Assembly (NCBI GenBank): GCA_963756525.1
Contig: CAVWNR010000002.1
Location: 286,956 to 350,955, forward strand
Origin: CAVWNR01 sp963756525
GTDB lineage: Bacteria > Actinomycetota > Actinomycetes > Mycobacteriales > Jatrophihabitantaceae
Length of the DNA stretch: 64,000 nt
Direction of reading: 5' to 3'
The position numbers and the translations under genes are program-made. Positions 38,708 to 47,792 of this stretch are shown here, piece by piece. Under the pieces are notes generated by a model. The model was not told the DNA's origin. It searched no databases and saw only the letters and a list, made by a program, of their open reading frames with translations. Each line of letters starts with the position of its first letter. Position 1 is the first letter of the stretch.

Positions 38708-39235
38708 ATGTCCTCGCCGGTCCATACGCCCGCCGTCGATGCCGCCACCATGCGCGCCGCCATGGGGCGCTGGGCCACCGGCGTCGCGGTGATCACCACC
38801 GTCGACCGCGCCGGGCAGCCGCATGGTATGACCGTCAGCTCGCTCACCTCGGTGTCGCTCGACCCGCCGCTGCTACTGGTCTGCTTCACCCACGGCGCCC
38901 GCACCGCCGAAACGATCCTCGACTCCGGCCGCTTCGCCGTCTCCGTCCTCGCCAGCCGCCACGAGCCGATCGCCCGGCGCTTCGCCGGCCGCGGCGAGGA
39001 CCATTTCGCCGGCCTGCCCGTCAACTACGGCGAGCACAGCGTGCCCGTCGTCCCGGAGGCCCTGGCCCATCTCGAATGCACCGTCGAACGCCACCTCGAC
39101 GCCGGCGATCACGTCATCGTCCTCGGCACCGTGCAGCGCACCTGCCAGCGCGACGGTCAGCCGCTCGCCTTTCTCGGCGGCCGCTTCGGCGATTACACCG
39201 ACCGCGGCCACGAGCCGGTCAACTGGTTCTTCTGA
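38708..39235 (+). CDS. Flavin reductase-like FMN-binding protein
   Basis: 175 residues. Flavin_Reduct domain: MRAAMGRWATGVAVITTVDR, GMTVSSLTSVSLDPPLLLVC, TAETILDSGRFAVSVLASRH and C-terminal GGRFGDYT. The T-V-S-S-x-T motif binds FMN. Such proteins supply reduced flavin to a two-component monooxygenase or act alone; no partner monooxygenase is visible nearby. GAGGAGCACCGCG precedes the ATG. Last gene of the GntR operon. Confidence 0.9.
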   Translation: MSSPVHTPAVDAATMRAAMGRWATGVAVITTVDRAGQPHGMTVSSLTSVSLDPPLLLVCFTHGARTAETILDSGRFAVSVLASRHEPIARRFAGRGEDHFAGLPVNYGEHSVPVVPEALAHLECTVERHLDAGDHVIVLGTVQRTCQRDGQPLAFLGGRFGDYTDRGHEPVNWFF

Positions 39236-39357
39236 GCGACCGTCCGGCGAGGGTCAGCGTCGCCGACATCGGTGAAGTACTGCGCGAGCTCGTCGGATCC
39301 TGCGCTAGCGGCAGCATGATGGACGAACATCCACACGGGCGCCGATACGGTGGCGGT

Positions 39358-39981
39358 ATGCCGGGGCCACTTCGCGAGGACGATGCGCGCAGCATGCGGG
39401 AGCGGATGCTCGCTGGTGATTGGTACATCGCCGAGGACCCGGAGAACGCGCGCCTGGCGCAACGCGCGGTGCAGCTGGCCGATGCCTACCTTCGCGCGTC
39501 GATCGCCGACGAGGCCTCGGCGCTGCCGATCCTGGCCGAGCTGGTCGGCTCGTTGGGCGCGGGTGCATTCATCAAGCCGCCGCTGTATGTGGACTACGGC
39601 GAGCACCTGAGCGTGGGACCGCGAACCTTCGCCAACTACAACCTGGTCGCACTCGACGTCGCGCCGATCACAATCGGGGCAGACTGCCAGATCGGTCCCA
39701 ATGTGCAGCTGCTCACCGCACTGCATCCGGTGGAGCCGAAGATGCGCCGGGCGCGGTGGGAGGCGGCTAGGCCAATCACCATCGGCGACAACGTGTGGCT
39801 CGGCGGCGGGGTCATCGTCCTACCCGGGGTGACGGTCAGCGCCAACACGGTCGTCGGAGCCGGGGCGGTGGTGACCAAAGACCTGCCGCCGAACGTCGTC
39901 GCGGTCGGCAACCCGGCACGGATAATCCGCGACATCGCAGCCGGCTCCGGCGACGAGGTGAGCGCCAGCGGGGCCGGATGA
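39358..39981 (+). CDS. Sugar O-acetyltransferase (LacA/maltose acetyltransferase type)
   Basis: 207 residues. N-terminal Mac domain (MRERMLAGDWYIAEDPENAR) and left-handed beta-helix hexapeptide repeats (ITIGADCQIGPNVQLLTALH; NVWLGGGVIVLPGVTVSANT; VGAGAVVTKDLPPNVVAVGN). The active His is in LTALHPVEPKMR. Acetyl-CoA-dependent acetylation of a sugar is expected. ATG 39358 is preceded by GGTGGCGGT; in-frame ATGs at 39316 and 39319 lack a better site. Confidence 0.87.
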   Translation: MPGPLREDDARSMRERMLAGDWYIAEDPENARLAQRAVQLADAYLRASIADEASALPILAELVGSLGAGAFIKPPLYVDYGEHLSVGPRTFANYNLVALDVAPITIGADCQIGPNVQLLTALHPVEPKMRRARWEAARPITIGDNVWLGGGVIVLPGVTVSANTVVGAGAVVTKDLPPNVVAVGNPARIIRDIAAGSGDEVSASGAG

Positions 39982-40040
39982 CGGCGAGGGCCACCGCACG
40001 CAGCACCGCCGGCGAGCAGCCGTCGGCGGTGAATCGATGG

Positions 40041-41396
40041 TCAGGTGGGCCGTAGTGGGGGTAGCTGGTAGGTCCCGGTGGTAATGCGTTCATCGCCGCC
40101 GTAGGCGCGCAGTATGACGGTGAACGGTCCGGCGGGAGCGGGTAGCCAGTTGGCGGCGGCGGAGTCGGTGGGTTGGTCGTGGGAGATGGTGAGCGTGAGG
40201 GAGCCGTCGTCCTGGTAGGTGAGGCCGGGGGTTCGGTCACCGATGGAGTACCGGTCGATGGGGTTGGCCGTGAGGAGTCGTTCGGGGAGCCGGTACATGG
40301 TTGCCGACCAGAAGAAGCGGACCTTGGGCAGTTGGTCGGCGGCGAACGTGACGGTGTAGGACCGGGTGCCGGTGGGGCGTTCGCCCTCGGCATCGAGGAG
40401 CCAACCGCCGTACCAGGCTTCGGAGGCGGGCAGCCCGTAGATGCCTTTCATGGCCCCCATGTCGCGTTCCTCGTACCGGCCGGCCATCTGCTCGCGGGTG
40501 CCGAACAGTCCGAGCGAGGATGCGGTCTGCTGCGCGCGAGCAGCGAGATCGGCGGTCCCGGCATCGAGTCCGGCGCGCAGGTCGGCGAGCGTGTCGGCGT
40601 CTTGATCGTCGACGGAAAACGAGCCCTGACCGTTCACGCCCAATGTGGCGAGTGCGTCCCGGGCCTGCGCGTCTTCGGGGAGGGCCGGGGCGAACTGCAG
40701 GAGGAAGTCGAGTAGCGCGAAGAATCGCGGGGTCTTGGTGAAGGCTTGCTCGTCCCACGTCGGCCACTCGATCGGCCCAGCATCAGGCGCGGGCGATGCG
40801 CCGCTGAAGCGGCTGAGCGGGGCGAGCTGGTAGGAATTCTGCACGTCCCGCAGCGACTGGACACCGTCGCTGGTCAGTTCCGTCCGGCTCAGGGTGCCGA
40901 CGAAGTCGGTGCTCGACCGCACGACACCGGTGATCCCGTCCGGGACCGTGCCGTCCCAGCGCGGGCCAGCGAGCAGGTAGGAGCCTGGCCCGGGACCGGT
41001 CGTGGCCGCGCCAACGTAACCCGCGTACACCGTGTACAGGTCGTGGAAGGGCAGGATGTAGTACCGCTCGATCGCCGGCACGGTGACCACCCACGGCTCG
41101 GCCCGCAGATCCAGCCATGCCCACGAATACGGGGTGTCGTTGTTCGGCGTCACGATGTCGGTGTTCTCTGGTCGGGCCGGCTGCGAGTAGTGCCGATACA
41201 CCCCGAAACCACCCACATAGCGATGATCAGCCGCATCAACCGCCTGCGCGTACATGGTCCGGTAGTTCTCCACCATCGCGTACCCGAATACGTAACCCGC
41301 CTGCGCAGCCGCCACGCGAGCCCTGTCGGTACCGACCAACGCACGCCTCCAAGCTGCAGCACCGTCGACGGGAACCAGGATGTCGACATAGCTCAT
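40041..41396 (-). CDS. DUF1254/DUF1214 domain protein
   Basis: 451 residues. The N-terminal DUF1254 region (about 35-165) shows NNDTPYSWAWLDLRAEPWVV and RYYILPFHDLYTVYAGYVG; the C-terminal DUF1214 (about 340-445) shows GWLLDAEGERPTGTRSYTVT and the ending FTVILRAYGGDERI. No signal peptide is obvious, though many family members are exported. The function of the family is poorly known. ATG 41396 follows AGGAATGAGCT. Divergent from the aminotransferase at 41565. Confidence 0.85.
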   Translation of the reverse strand: MSYVDILVPVDGAAAWRRALVGTDRARVAAAQAGYVFGYAMVENYRTMYAQAVDAADHRYVGGFGVYRHYSQPARPENTDIVTPNNDTPYSWAWLDLRAEPWVVTVPAIERYYILPFHDLYTVYAGYVGAATTGPGPGSYLLAGPRWDGTVPDGITGVVRSSTDFVGTLSRTELTSDGVQSLRDVQNSYQLAPLSRFSGASPAPDAGPIEWPTWDEQAFTKTPRFFALLDFLLQFAPALPEDAQARDALATLGVNGQGSFSVDDQDADTLADLRAGLDAGTADLAARAQQTASSLGLFGTREQMAGRYEERDMGAMKGIYGLPASEAWYGGWLLDAEGERPTGTRSYTVTFAADQLPKVRFFWSATMYRLPERLLTANPIDRYSIGDRTPGLTYQDDGSLTLTISHDQPTDSAAANWLPAPAGPFTVILRAYGGDERITTGTYQLPPLRPT

Positions 41397-41564
41397 TCCT
41401 GTACTCACCCGGAAGGCATGACCCGACAAACGCACACACCACGGATCGAGATCACGACCGAGCACCCCCGCAGTTGTGCGGGTGCCGCCTTGAAGGTTGC
41501 CACGCACACGACGCTCCAGCCAACGCCACCGAGGACGGATCGTGGGTTGTGGCAGTGTTAAGGC

Positions 41565-42695
41565 GTGCAACTGCCTCGCCGCGATGTCGATCCCGATGGG
41601 CTGCTCGAGTACTCGGTGGTCTTCACCGACCGGTCCCTGAATCACATGTCCCAGCGCTTCGTCGGGGTGATGCAGGACATTGTCGACGTGCTGCGCACTA
41701 CCTACCGCGCCGAGACGGTGGCGGTCGTCCCGGGTGGCGGTACCTACGCCATGGAGGCCGTCGCCCGACAGCTCGCTACGGATCGCCGCTGCCTGGTGAT
41801 CCGCAACGGCCTGTTCTCTTACCGCTGGTCGGCGATCCTCGAGGTCGGCTCGGTGGCCAGCGAGACGGCGGTTTGCCCGGCGCGGCCCGTCTCGGACGAG
41901 CGGCAGGCTCCGTGGATGCCCGCCCCGGTAGCCGAGGTGGTCGACGCCATCGAGCGCACCCGCCCCGCGGTCGTGTTCGCCGCCCATGTCGAGACCGCCG
42001 CGGGCATGCTCTTGCCCGACGACTACGTCCGCGCCGTCGCTGCCGCGACGCACGCGGCTGGCGGCCTCTTCGTCCTCGACTGCATCGCCTCCGGCGCGGT
42101 CTGGGTCGACATGACTGACCTCGACGTCGACGTCCTTCTCAGCGCCCCACAGAAGGGCTGGAGCGGTTCACCGGGCGCGGGCTACGTGATGCTCCGCGAG
42201 TATGGCCGGGCGCAGGTCATGGCGACCACCTCGACCAGCTTCGCGATGGACCTCCAGATCTGGCTTACGATCACCGAGGCCTACACCCGGGGCCAGACCC
42301 CCTACCACGCCACGATGCCGACTGACACCCTCGCGCACGACGCCGCGCTGATGCTCGAGACGCGAGATGCCGGCCTCGGCGAGTTGAAGAAGGCGCAGAT
42401 CGCCCTCGGCGCGCGCGTCCGCGCCCTGCTCGACGAACGCGGCTTCCCCTCGGTCGCCGCGGAGAAATACGCCGCGCCCAGTGTGGTGGTCGCCTACACC
42501 GACGATCCGGTAATCCGCAGCGGCGCGAAGCTCAAGCAGCGCGGTCTCCAGGTCGCCGCAGGCGTGCCCCTGATGTGCGGCGAGCGCGCCGACTTCTCCA
42601 CCTTCCGCTTAGGCCTGTTCGGCCTGGATAAGCTCACCGACGTTGACGGCACCGTCAAGCGGCTTGACGCACACCTCGCAGACCTCGCGCACTGA
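41565..42695 (+). CDS. Class V aminotransferase (alanine-glyoxylate / serine-pyruvate type)
   Basis: 376 residues. Fold type I PLP enzyme: VVPGGGTYAMEAVARQL (phosphate loop), VFAAHVETAAGMLLPDDYVR, LDCIASGAVWVDM (Asp stacking the pyridine nitrogen) and the Schiff-base Lys197 in SAPQKGWSGSPGAGYVML. It transfers an amino group to glyoxylate or pyruvate, or acts as a related phosphonate/cysteine-desulfurase-like enzyme. GTG start with TTAAGGC in front. Monocistronic; converges on the membrane protein at 42764. Confidence 0.87.
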   Translation: MQLPRRDVDPDGLLEYSVVFTDRSLNHMSQRFVGVMQDIVDVLRTTYRAETVAVVPGGGTYAMEAVARQLATDRRCLVIRNGLFSYRWSAILEVGSVASETAVCPARPVSDERQAPWMPAPVAEVVDAIERTRPAVVFAAHVETAAGMLLPDDYVRAVAAATHAAGGLFVLDCIASGAVWVDMTDLDVDVLLSAPQKGWSGSPGAGYVMLREYGRAQVMATTSTSFAMDLQIWLTITEAYTRGQTPYHATMPTDTLAHDAALMLETRDAGLGELKKAQIALGARVRALLDERGFPSVAAEKYAAPSVVVAYTDDPVIRSGAKLKQRGLQVAAGVPLMCGERADFSTFRLGLFGLDKLTDVDGTVKRLDAHLADLAH

Positions 42696-42763
42696 CTCGC
42701 TCCAGCGCACGATCCGGTGGCGGTGTTCCCGGCGTTGCCGCGATGCGTGCGGCCGCGCACCGG

Positions 42764-43633
42764 TCAGGACTGGGCCACAGCCGGCCGCACCCCGGCGCCG
42801 GCGACCGCCAGGCAGCCCACCAGGACCACGATCAGCACCCCGATGACCAGCGCGACCCCGCCATCGCCCAGGCCCAGTCCCCCCGCGTCGCGAGGCTTGC
42901 CGAACCCGTCGGCCAGCGAGGCACCCAGCGGGCGGGTCAGCACGTAGGCGGACCAGAAACAACCCACCGCGTTCCAGCGCCCGAACCGATAGCCCACCGC
43001 CGGCACCGCGATCAGCGCGGCGAACAACGCCGCGGACGGGAAATACCCTAGGTGCAGCGTCATGGCGGTGAAATCGCCCAGCGCGGTGCCCATCGCGAAC
43101 GTGGCCACCACTGCGGCCCAGTAGAACAGCTCCCGTCGCGCGGTGTCGATGCTGTGCATCGACAGGGTCGGCTCGCTCCACCGCCACGCCGCGAACACCG
43201 CTGCCAGCACCACCGCGTACAGCACGGTCGACACCGGGTACGACACCCCGAGCCCGACGTGCAGCACGTCCGCGGCCATCGTGCCGAAAACGCCGACCAT
43301 CACCACCGCGAACCAGTACGCCCCGGCCACGTACCGGCCCCGGCGCAGCTGCACCGCCAGCGCCACCAGCAACCCGGCGAACCCCAACAGCACCGCCACC
43401 TGCGGCGCCATCACATGCACCAGATAATCCGAACTGGCCTCGCCCATCGCCGTGCTCAACAGCTTGATCAGCCAGAACATGGCCGTCACCGGCGCTACCC
43501 GCACCGCACCCCGCACCACCGGCCCGTATCGGGCCTGCTCCCCCGCGCACGCCACCCGCGCAGCGTACGAACCAGACGCTGAACGCACGCTGTGCGGCCT
43601 CGTCCCCCGCCCGACGCCTGGACGAGGCGGCAC
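42764..43633 (-). CDS. Integral membrane protein of the COG4705 type
   Basis: Up to 289 residues; the start is uncertain because the first 50 residues (to MFWLIKLLSTAMGE) are poorly conserved-looking and GTG codons at 43555 and 43519 are equally possible. About eight transmembrane helices in two similar halves: MFWLIKLLSTAMGEASSDYL and LFYWAAVVATFAMGTALGDF repeat the FW-x-x-K-x-L-x-T/A-MGE/A-x-x-D pattern, a tandem duplication typical of COG4705 proteins. Function unknown. Codon use resembles its neighbours. Confidence 0.8.
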   Translation of the reverse strand: MPPRPGVGRGTRPHSVRSASGSYAARVACAGEQARYGPVVRGAVRVAPVTAMFWLIKLLSTAMGEASSDYLVHVMAPQVAVLLGFAGLLVALAVQLRRGRYVAGAYWFAVVMVGVFGTMAADVLHVGLGVSYPVSTVLYAVVLAAVFAAWRWSEPTLSMHSIDTARRELFYWAAVVATFAMGTALGDFTAMTLHLGYFPSAALFAALIAVPAVGYRFGRWNAVGCFWSAYVLTRPLGASLADGFGKPRDAGGLGLGDGGVALVIGVLIVVLVGCLAVAGAGVRPAVAQS

Positions 43634-43683
43634 CCGCGCCGGGCACGTTGAAATGCTCGGAACAGCCCCTCGGGGCGAAGTAG

Positions 43684-43845
43684 CTAGGACTCGGTCGTCC
43701 GCTGCTCCGCGCCGGTCTCCTCCGGATCGACCTGCACGTCGGGCTCGGCCGTGTCCTCCCCTTCCACGACCTGTCGGATCTCGTCCTCGCGTTGCCTGGC
43801 GGCGGCGAGATGTTCACCGTCGTCGAGATTGCGGATACCACCCAT
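43684..43845 (-). CDS. Possible small acidic protein
   Basis: 53 codons reading MGGIRNLDDGEHLAAARQRE and continuing with Glu/Asp-rich residues to EQRTTES. Third codon positions are mostly G or C, as in real genes here. No clear ribosome site. It resembles no family I know. The 3' end lies about 50 bases from the membrane protein start, on the same strand. Confidence 0.35.
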   Translation of the reverse strand: MGGIRNLDDGEHLAAARQREDEIRQVVEGEDTAEPDVQVDPEETGAEQRTTES

Positions 43846-44088
43846 ACCGCGAGGATTCCCGCCAGCGGCCGCCGGTAATCAGTGCAGTGGCTCGATCACG
43901 GCGGTCAGGTCGCGCTCGCGTCGCTGCTCCTGTCCAGCCCGAGCATTCGATGGACAAGTCCAGCCCAACTGGTACGCGCAGGGCTGACGCAAGCTCCCGC
44001 TCATCGGCGCGGGCGGCCTGATCGCCGATGAGGAGCCGGGGACCACCGGCGCCGGACACGCTGCTTCTTGTCCCGCCGGCGACCGGCT
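43846..44088. other. Intergenic, nothing recognised
   Basis: About 240 bases between the possible small ORF and the NAD(P)-binding protein. No conserved gene, hairpin with long stem or promoter pair found. Confidence 0.4.
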
Positions 44089-44733
44089 TCATGATCCGGC
44101 GGTGAAACGCTGCCGGGCGAACCGGTTGTTCTCCAGTTCGTCGACGAACGCGGCGGCGAAATCGCCACTGGTGATCCGACTCTGGCCGTCGGCGCTGCGC
44201 ACCGGGGCGTCCCCCGCGCGCACCTGGTATTCGCCGGTCTTCTCTCCGGGGATCAGCTGATGCGGCGGCGGGCTCATGTACGTCCACTCGATCGGCCCGC
44301 CGTAGGACCGCAGGATCTGCAGCGCCTGGTCTTGGGCCAGCCCTTCGGCGCGGTACTGGTCGGGGAAGCCCGGCGCGTCGACCGCCCGCAGCCCCGGCTC
44401 AACCTCCAGGCTCCCGCCCCCGCCCACGAACGCGAGCCGGCCGATCCCGGCCCGCGGCGCGATCTCCAGTAGCGTGCGCACCGTCTTCGGGATGCGGGAG
44501 CGATCCAGCGTCGACCGGTCGGTGACCGCGGCGACCACGACATCGCTACCGCGAACCCCGCGCACCACCGAGTCGGGATCGTCCAGGTCGGCGACCGCGA
44601 CCTGTGCCCCGGCGACCTGGGCGAGGGTCTCGGCGTGCCGGCCGATCGCCGTGACGTCGTGCCCGCGGTGCAACGCCTCCCGCGCGACGGCACCACCCAG
44701 CCAGCCCGACCCGCCAATGACCGCAATCCTCAT
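44089..44733 (-). CDS. NAD(P)-binding oxidoreductase (NmrA/atypical SDR type)
   Basis: 214 residues. Start MRIAVIGGSGWLGGAVAREA has the GxxGxxG cofactor loop; then VADLDDPDSVVRGVRGSDVV, FVGGGGSLEVEPG and ITSGDFAAAFVDELE near the end. It matches the NAD(P)H-binding family seen in flavin/quinone reductase-like proteins. No catalytic YxxxK. Function unassigned; quinone or redox-sensing roles are common. Divergent from nagB. Confidence 0.85.
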   Translation of the reverse strand: MRIAVIGGSGWLGGAVAREALHRGHDVTAIGRHAETLAQVAGAQVAVADLDDPDSVVRGVRGSDVVVAAVTDRSTLDRSRIPKTVRTLLEIAPRAGIGRLAFVGGGGSLEVEPGLRAVDAPGFPDQYRAEGLAQDQALQILRSYGGPIEWTYMSPPPHQLIPGEKTGEYQVRAGDAPVRSADGQSRITSGDFAAAFVDELENNRFARQRFTAGS

Positions 44734-44847
44734 CCGCTAAGCAGACCACACCCGGCTCAGGCCGTCGGGCGGCCGCCGCTTGACACCTCGACTCGGATCT
44801 CCGCGGGCGCGGTGCCGGTCCGCGGTGGTGGCACTACGCTGCCCGTC

Positions 44848-45648
44848 GTGGTCGACCGAACGGCGCAGCACAACCCGGGCGCGGGAGTGCCCGAGTTCGT
44901 GCCACGTATCCACGTCCATGACAGCCGGGAGGGTGCTGGCCGGGCGGCCGGCGCCGGCATCACCGCGGAGTTGCAGCGCCGACTGGCCGATCAGCCCGAG
45001 GTGCGCATCGTCTTTGCCGCGGCACCGAGCCAGCAGGTGATGCTCGCCTACCTGGCTGGCAGCACCGGGATCGACTGGGGACGGGTCACCGCGTTTCATC
45101 TGGATGAATATGTGGGTCTGCCAGCCGGCGATCCGCGGCAGTTCGGACCGTGGCTGCGGCGGCGCCTTTTCGACCGGGTGCCGCTGCGCGCGGCTCATCT
45201 GATTGCCACCGACGCCGAACCGGAGCGGGCAGCCGCCGGCTATGCGGCCCTGCTGGGCATCGCGCCGATCGACATCATCTGCCTCGGCATTGGGGTCAAT
45301 GGTCACCTCGCGTTCAACGATCCTCCGATCACCGACTTCGATGACCCTCAAGCGGTCAAGGTGGTCAACCTTGACCTCGCGTCGCGCCGCCAGCAGGTCG
45401 ACGACGGCTGCTTCTCGTCCCTGGCCGAGGTGCCAACGGTGGCGATCACGGTGACCATTCCGCCGATTCTGGCGGCGCAACGGTTGTACTGCGTGGTGAC
45501 CGGCCCGGCCAAACGGATGGCCGTGACGCGCGCCCTGCGCGGCAGCATCGACCCCGCCTGCCCGGCCAGCGCACTGCGGCTGCATCCGCGGTGCGAGGTG
45601 TACCTGGACGCCGAGGCCGGCCACGACCTGCGCTCGGCGGGCAGCTGA
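44848..45648 (+). CDS. nagB: Glucosamine-6-phosphate deaminase-like protein
   Basis: 266 residues. Phosphosugar isomerase/deaminase fold: IVFAAAPSQQVMLAYL, FHLDEYVGL with the catalytic Asp, LGIGVNGHLAFNDPP (general-base His), and TVTIPPILAAQRLYCVVTGPAKR. It converts glucosamine-6-phosphate to fructose-6-phosphate and ammonia. The usual FNEP is FNDPP here. TACGCT ends seven bases before GTG 44848, so translation may be leaderless. nagA follows after eight bases. Confidence 0.85.
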   Translation: MVDRTAQHNPGAGVPEFVPRIHVHDSREGAGRAAGAGITAELQRRLADQPEVRIVFAAAPSQQVMLAYLAGSTGIDWGRVTAFHLDEYVGLPAGDPRQFGPWLRRRLFDRVPLRAAHLIATDAEPERAAAGYAALLGIAPIDIICLGIGVNGHLAFNDPPITDFDDPQAVKVVNLDLASRRQQVDDGCFSSLAEVPTVAITVTIPPILAAQRLYCVVTGPAKRMAVTRALRGSIDPACPASALRLHPRCEVYLDAEAGHDLRSAGS

Positions 45649-45656
45649 CCGCGCCG

Positions 45657-46817
45657 ATGGCTGACCGCGACCGGACGCTGGTCGGCCGGCATCCGGCCAG
45701 CGGCGCGCTGATCCGCGTGCACCTCGCACATCGCCGCATCCGGCTCATCGAACCCGTCAGATCACGCCCCGCAGATGAGACGCCGTGGATCTGGCCCGGG
45801 CTGATCGACTTGCAGGTGAACGGATTCCGCGGCTTGGACGTCAACGCCGAGAGCTGCAGCGCCGACACGGTGGCCGGCTTGGTGGCGGTACTTCAGGCCG
45901 CCGGCGTGACGACCCTGGTACCCACGCTGGTCAGCGCGCCAGAAGAACAAATCCTGCATGGGCTGCGGGTGATCGCCGACGCCCGGGATGCCGACGCCGC
46001 GATCCGGCACGCGATCCCCTATGTGCATCTGGAAGGGCCGCACCTGTCCGACCAGGATGGACCACGCGGCGCGCACGACGCGAGGTGGATCCGACCACCC
46101 TCGGTCGCGGAGTACCGGCGCTGGCAACGCGCCGGACGCGGCATCGTCGGCATGGTGACCCTCTCACCGCACTACCCAACGGCGGCGCGGTACATCCGTG
46201 CGCTGCGCGGCGACGCCGTGCAGGTGGCGATCGGCCACACCCACGCCACACCCAGCCAGGTCGCCGATGCCGCCACCGCCGGGGCCACGCTGTGCACCCA
46301 TCTCGGCAACGCCGCACACCTGATGCTGCCGCGCCACCCCAACTACCTGTGGGCCCAACTGGCCGACGACCGGCTCTGCGCCAGCTTCATCGCCGACGGT
46401 CACCACCTGCCCGCCGACACCCTGACCGTGATGCTGCGCGCCAAGGGCCTGCGACGCTCACTACTCGTCTCCGACTCGGTCGCGCTCGCCGGCATGCCAC
46501 CCGGCCGGTACCACACATCGGTCGGCGACCGAGTGACCCTGCGCGCCGACGGGGGCCTCTACGTCACCGGCACCCGATATCTCGCCGGCGCCGTACGCTC
46601 GCTGGCCGACGACGTCGCGGTCGCCGCCGATCTGACCGGGCTGCCCCTCAACCACGTCCTCGCGCTGGCCAGCACCAACCCCGCCCGCTTCCTGCCCAAC
46701 ACCGCCGTGCCCCGGCGCGGCAGGCTCACCGCGGGCGCCTGCGCCGACCTGATCCGGTTTCACTGGCACCCCAGCGCGGACAGCCTCCGCGTCGAGGAAG
46801 TCATCACCGTTGTCTGA
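45657..46817 (+). CDS. nagA: N-acetylglucosamine-6-phosphate deacetylase
   Basis: 386 residues. Amidohydrolase barrel: PGLIDLQVNGFRGLDVN, metal Glu in YVHLEGPHLSDQDGPRGAHD, His residues in VAIGHTHATPSQVAD and CTHLGNAAH, catalytic Asp in LLVSDSVALAGMPPGRY. The N-terminal HP of other NagA proteins is absent, as in single-metal types. It removes the acetyl group from GlcNAc-6-P before NagB. Position right after nagB, no transporter nearby. ATG 45657 is eight bases from the nagB stop. Confidence 0.9.
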   Translation: MADRDRTLVGRHPASGALIRVHLAHRRIRLIEPVRSRPADETPWIWPGLIDLQVNGFRGLDVNAESCSADTVAGLVAVLQAAGVTTLVPTLVSAPEEQILHGLRVIADARDADAAIRHAIPYVHLEGPHLSDQDGPRGAHDARWIRPPSVAEYRRWQRAGRGIVGMVTLSPHYPTAARYIRALRGDAVQVAIGHTHATPSQVADAATAGATLCTHLGNAAHLMLPRHPNYLWAQLADDRLCASFIADGHHLPADTLTVMLRAKGLRRSLLVSDSVALAGMPPGRYHTSVGDRVTLRADGGLYVTGTRYLAGAVRSLADDVAVAADLTGLPLNHVLALASTNPARFLPNTAVPRRGRLTAGACADLIRFHWHPSADSLRVEEVITVV

Positions 46818-47149
46818 CCGGCCAGCACCCTGACCCGGCGCCGAACGAGAACTGCATTGAGTCAGTGCCGCCGAGCGGGTTCGGCTGTCATTGTGACGAC
46901 ACATGACGTGGACCCGGTGTGGGCCGAGGCCGACATTCCCGGCCGCGAGTACCACGACCTGCTTGCATCCGCTTAACCGCGAGACACTCCGGATAGTGAT
47001 CAATGATGCTGCTGATCGCTGACGTGATCTGAAGCGTAGCCTTCGCTTGAGCTCGGCTCTCCACGAGGGTAGCTCCGGTAGGTTCATCATCAGGTGAAGA
47101 AACCGGGCCCACATGATGCCCGTGGTGGATCGAACAGGAGGAACGCTAA
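46818..47149. other. Intergenic between nagA and the stress membrane protein
   Basis: 332 bases. A 28-codon plus-strand run from GTG near 46892 (VTTHDVDPVWAEADIPGREY, ending in HDLLASA) has coding-like third positions and may be the tail of a lost gene. GAACAGGAGGAACGC before 47150 is the ribosome site of the next gene. Nothing else recognised. Confidence 0.35.
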
Positions 47150-47419
47150 ATGCTCGGCACGTTCATCGGGGCCATCGTGGCCGGACTAATCATAGGAGCG
47201 CTCGGTCGTCTCCTCCTGCCGGGTAAGCAGGACATCTCGATTCTGATGACGATCGTCATCGGCATCATCGCATCGCTGGTCGCCACGGCGATCCTCGGCG
47301 GTTTCTTCGGTTACCAGAACGCCAACGGTGGGATCCGCTGGTGGTACTGGATCGTGGGTGCGATCCTGGCCGCAATCGGCATCTCGATCTACGGTCGGGT
47401 TTCACACAAGACCACCTGA
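47150..47419 (+). CDS. GlsB/YeaQ/YmgE-family stress membrane protein
   Basis: 89 residues with three transmembrane helices: IGAIVAGLIIGALGRLLLPG (the G-x-x-G-x-L-x-x-x-L-x-P-G-KQ signature), TIVIGIIASLVATAILGGFF and WYWIVGAILAAIGISIYGRV. This is the transglycosylase-associated protein family, small membrane proteins induced by acid or envelope stress; the enzymatic name is historical. AGGAGGAACGCTAA precedes the ATG. Confidence 0.9.
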   Translation: MLGTFIGAIVAGLIIGALGRLLLPGKQDISILMTIVIGIIASLVATAILGGFFGYQNANGGIRWWYWIVGAILAAIGISIYGRVSHKTT

Positions 47420-47621
47420 CCGAGGCAGTCAGCCGCCTGCGCTTCTCCCGGCTCCGCTCCCGGCCCCGACCTTGGTGCTTCTCGTGCGGCAGGCCGCGGT
47501 TTCCGGGCGCACGCAGCAGAGCTCACGGACGTGGTCGAACTTCCTGCTGATGCTGGATCACATACCTGTAACGCCACCGCACTGCAGTTCATCGCCGGCC
47601 GCCGGCTTGCTGATCGCTGAA

Positions 47622-47792
47622 TCAGGCGGGCTCCGGCACGCCGGCAGAGTCACCGCCAGGATCGTCAGGTGTCGATTCGATCGGTGCGGGCGGAAGTGGC
47701 TCCGGTGCGTCCGGAAGCAGTTCAGCCGGGTCGTCTGGCACCGGCTCAGCGGGATTGATGATCGGATCCGGTTCCGGGAGTGGCGCGACCAT
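47622..47792 (-). CDS. Possible small acidic proline-rich protein
   Basis: 56 codons: VAPLPEPDPIINPAEPVPDD, continuing in Pro/Asp/Glu-rich units and ending DSAGVPEPA. The repetitive PEP/DDP composition and absence of stops may reflect coding, but there is no ribosome site or conserved domain. Unknown function. Confidence 0.35.
   Translation of the reverse strand: MVAPLPEPDPIINPAEPVPDDPAELLPDAPEPLPPAPIESTPDDPGGDSAGVPEPA

Noticed and set aside
41626..41640. ACCGACCGGTCC as an operator near the aminotransferase start
   Set aside because: It is inside codons for FTDRSL and has only one full half-site.
44514..44528. CGACCGGTCGGTGA as a seventh TetR operator
   Set aside because: It lies in the middle of the NAD(P)-binding protein's coding sequence and only half of it is symmetric beyond the core.
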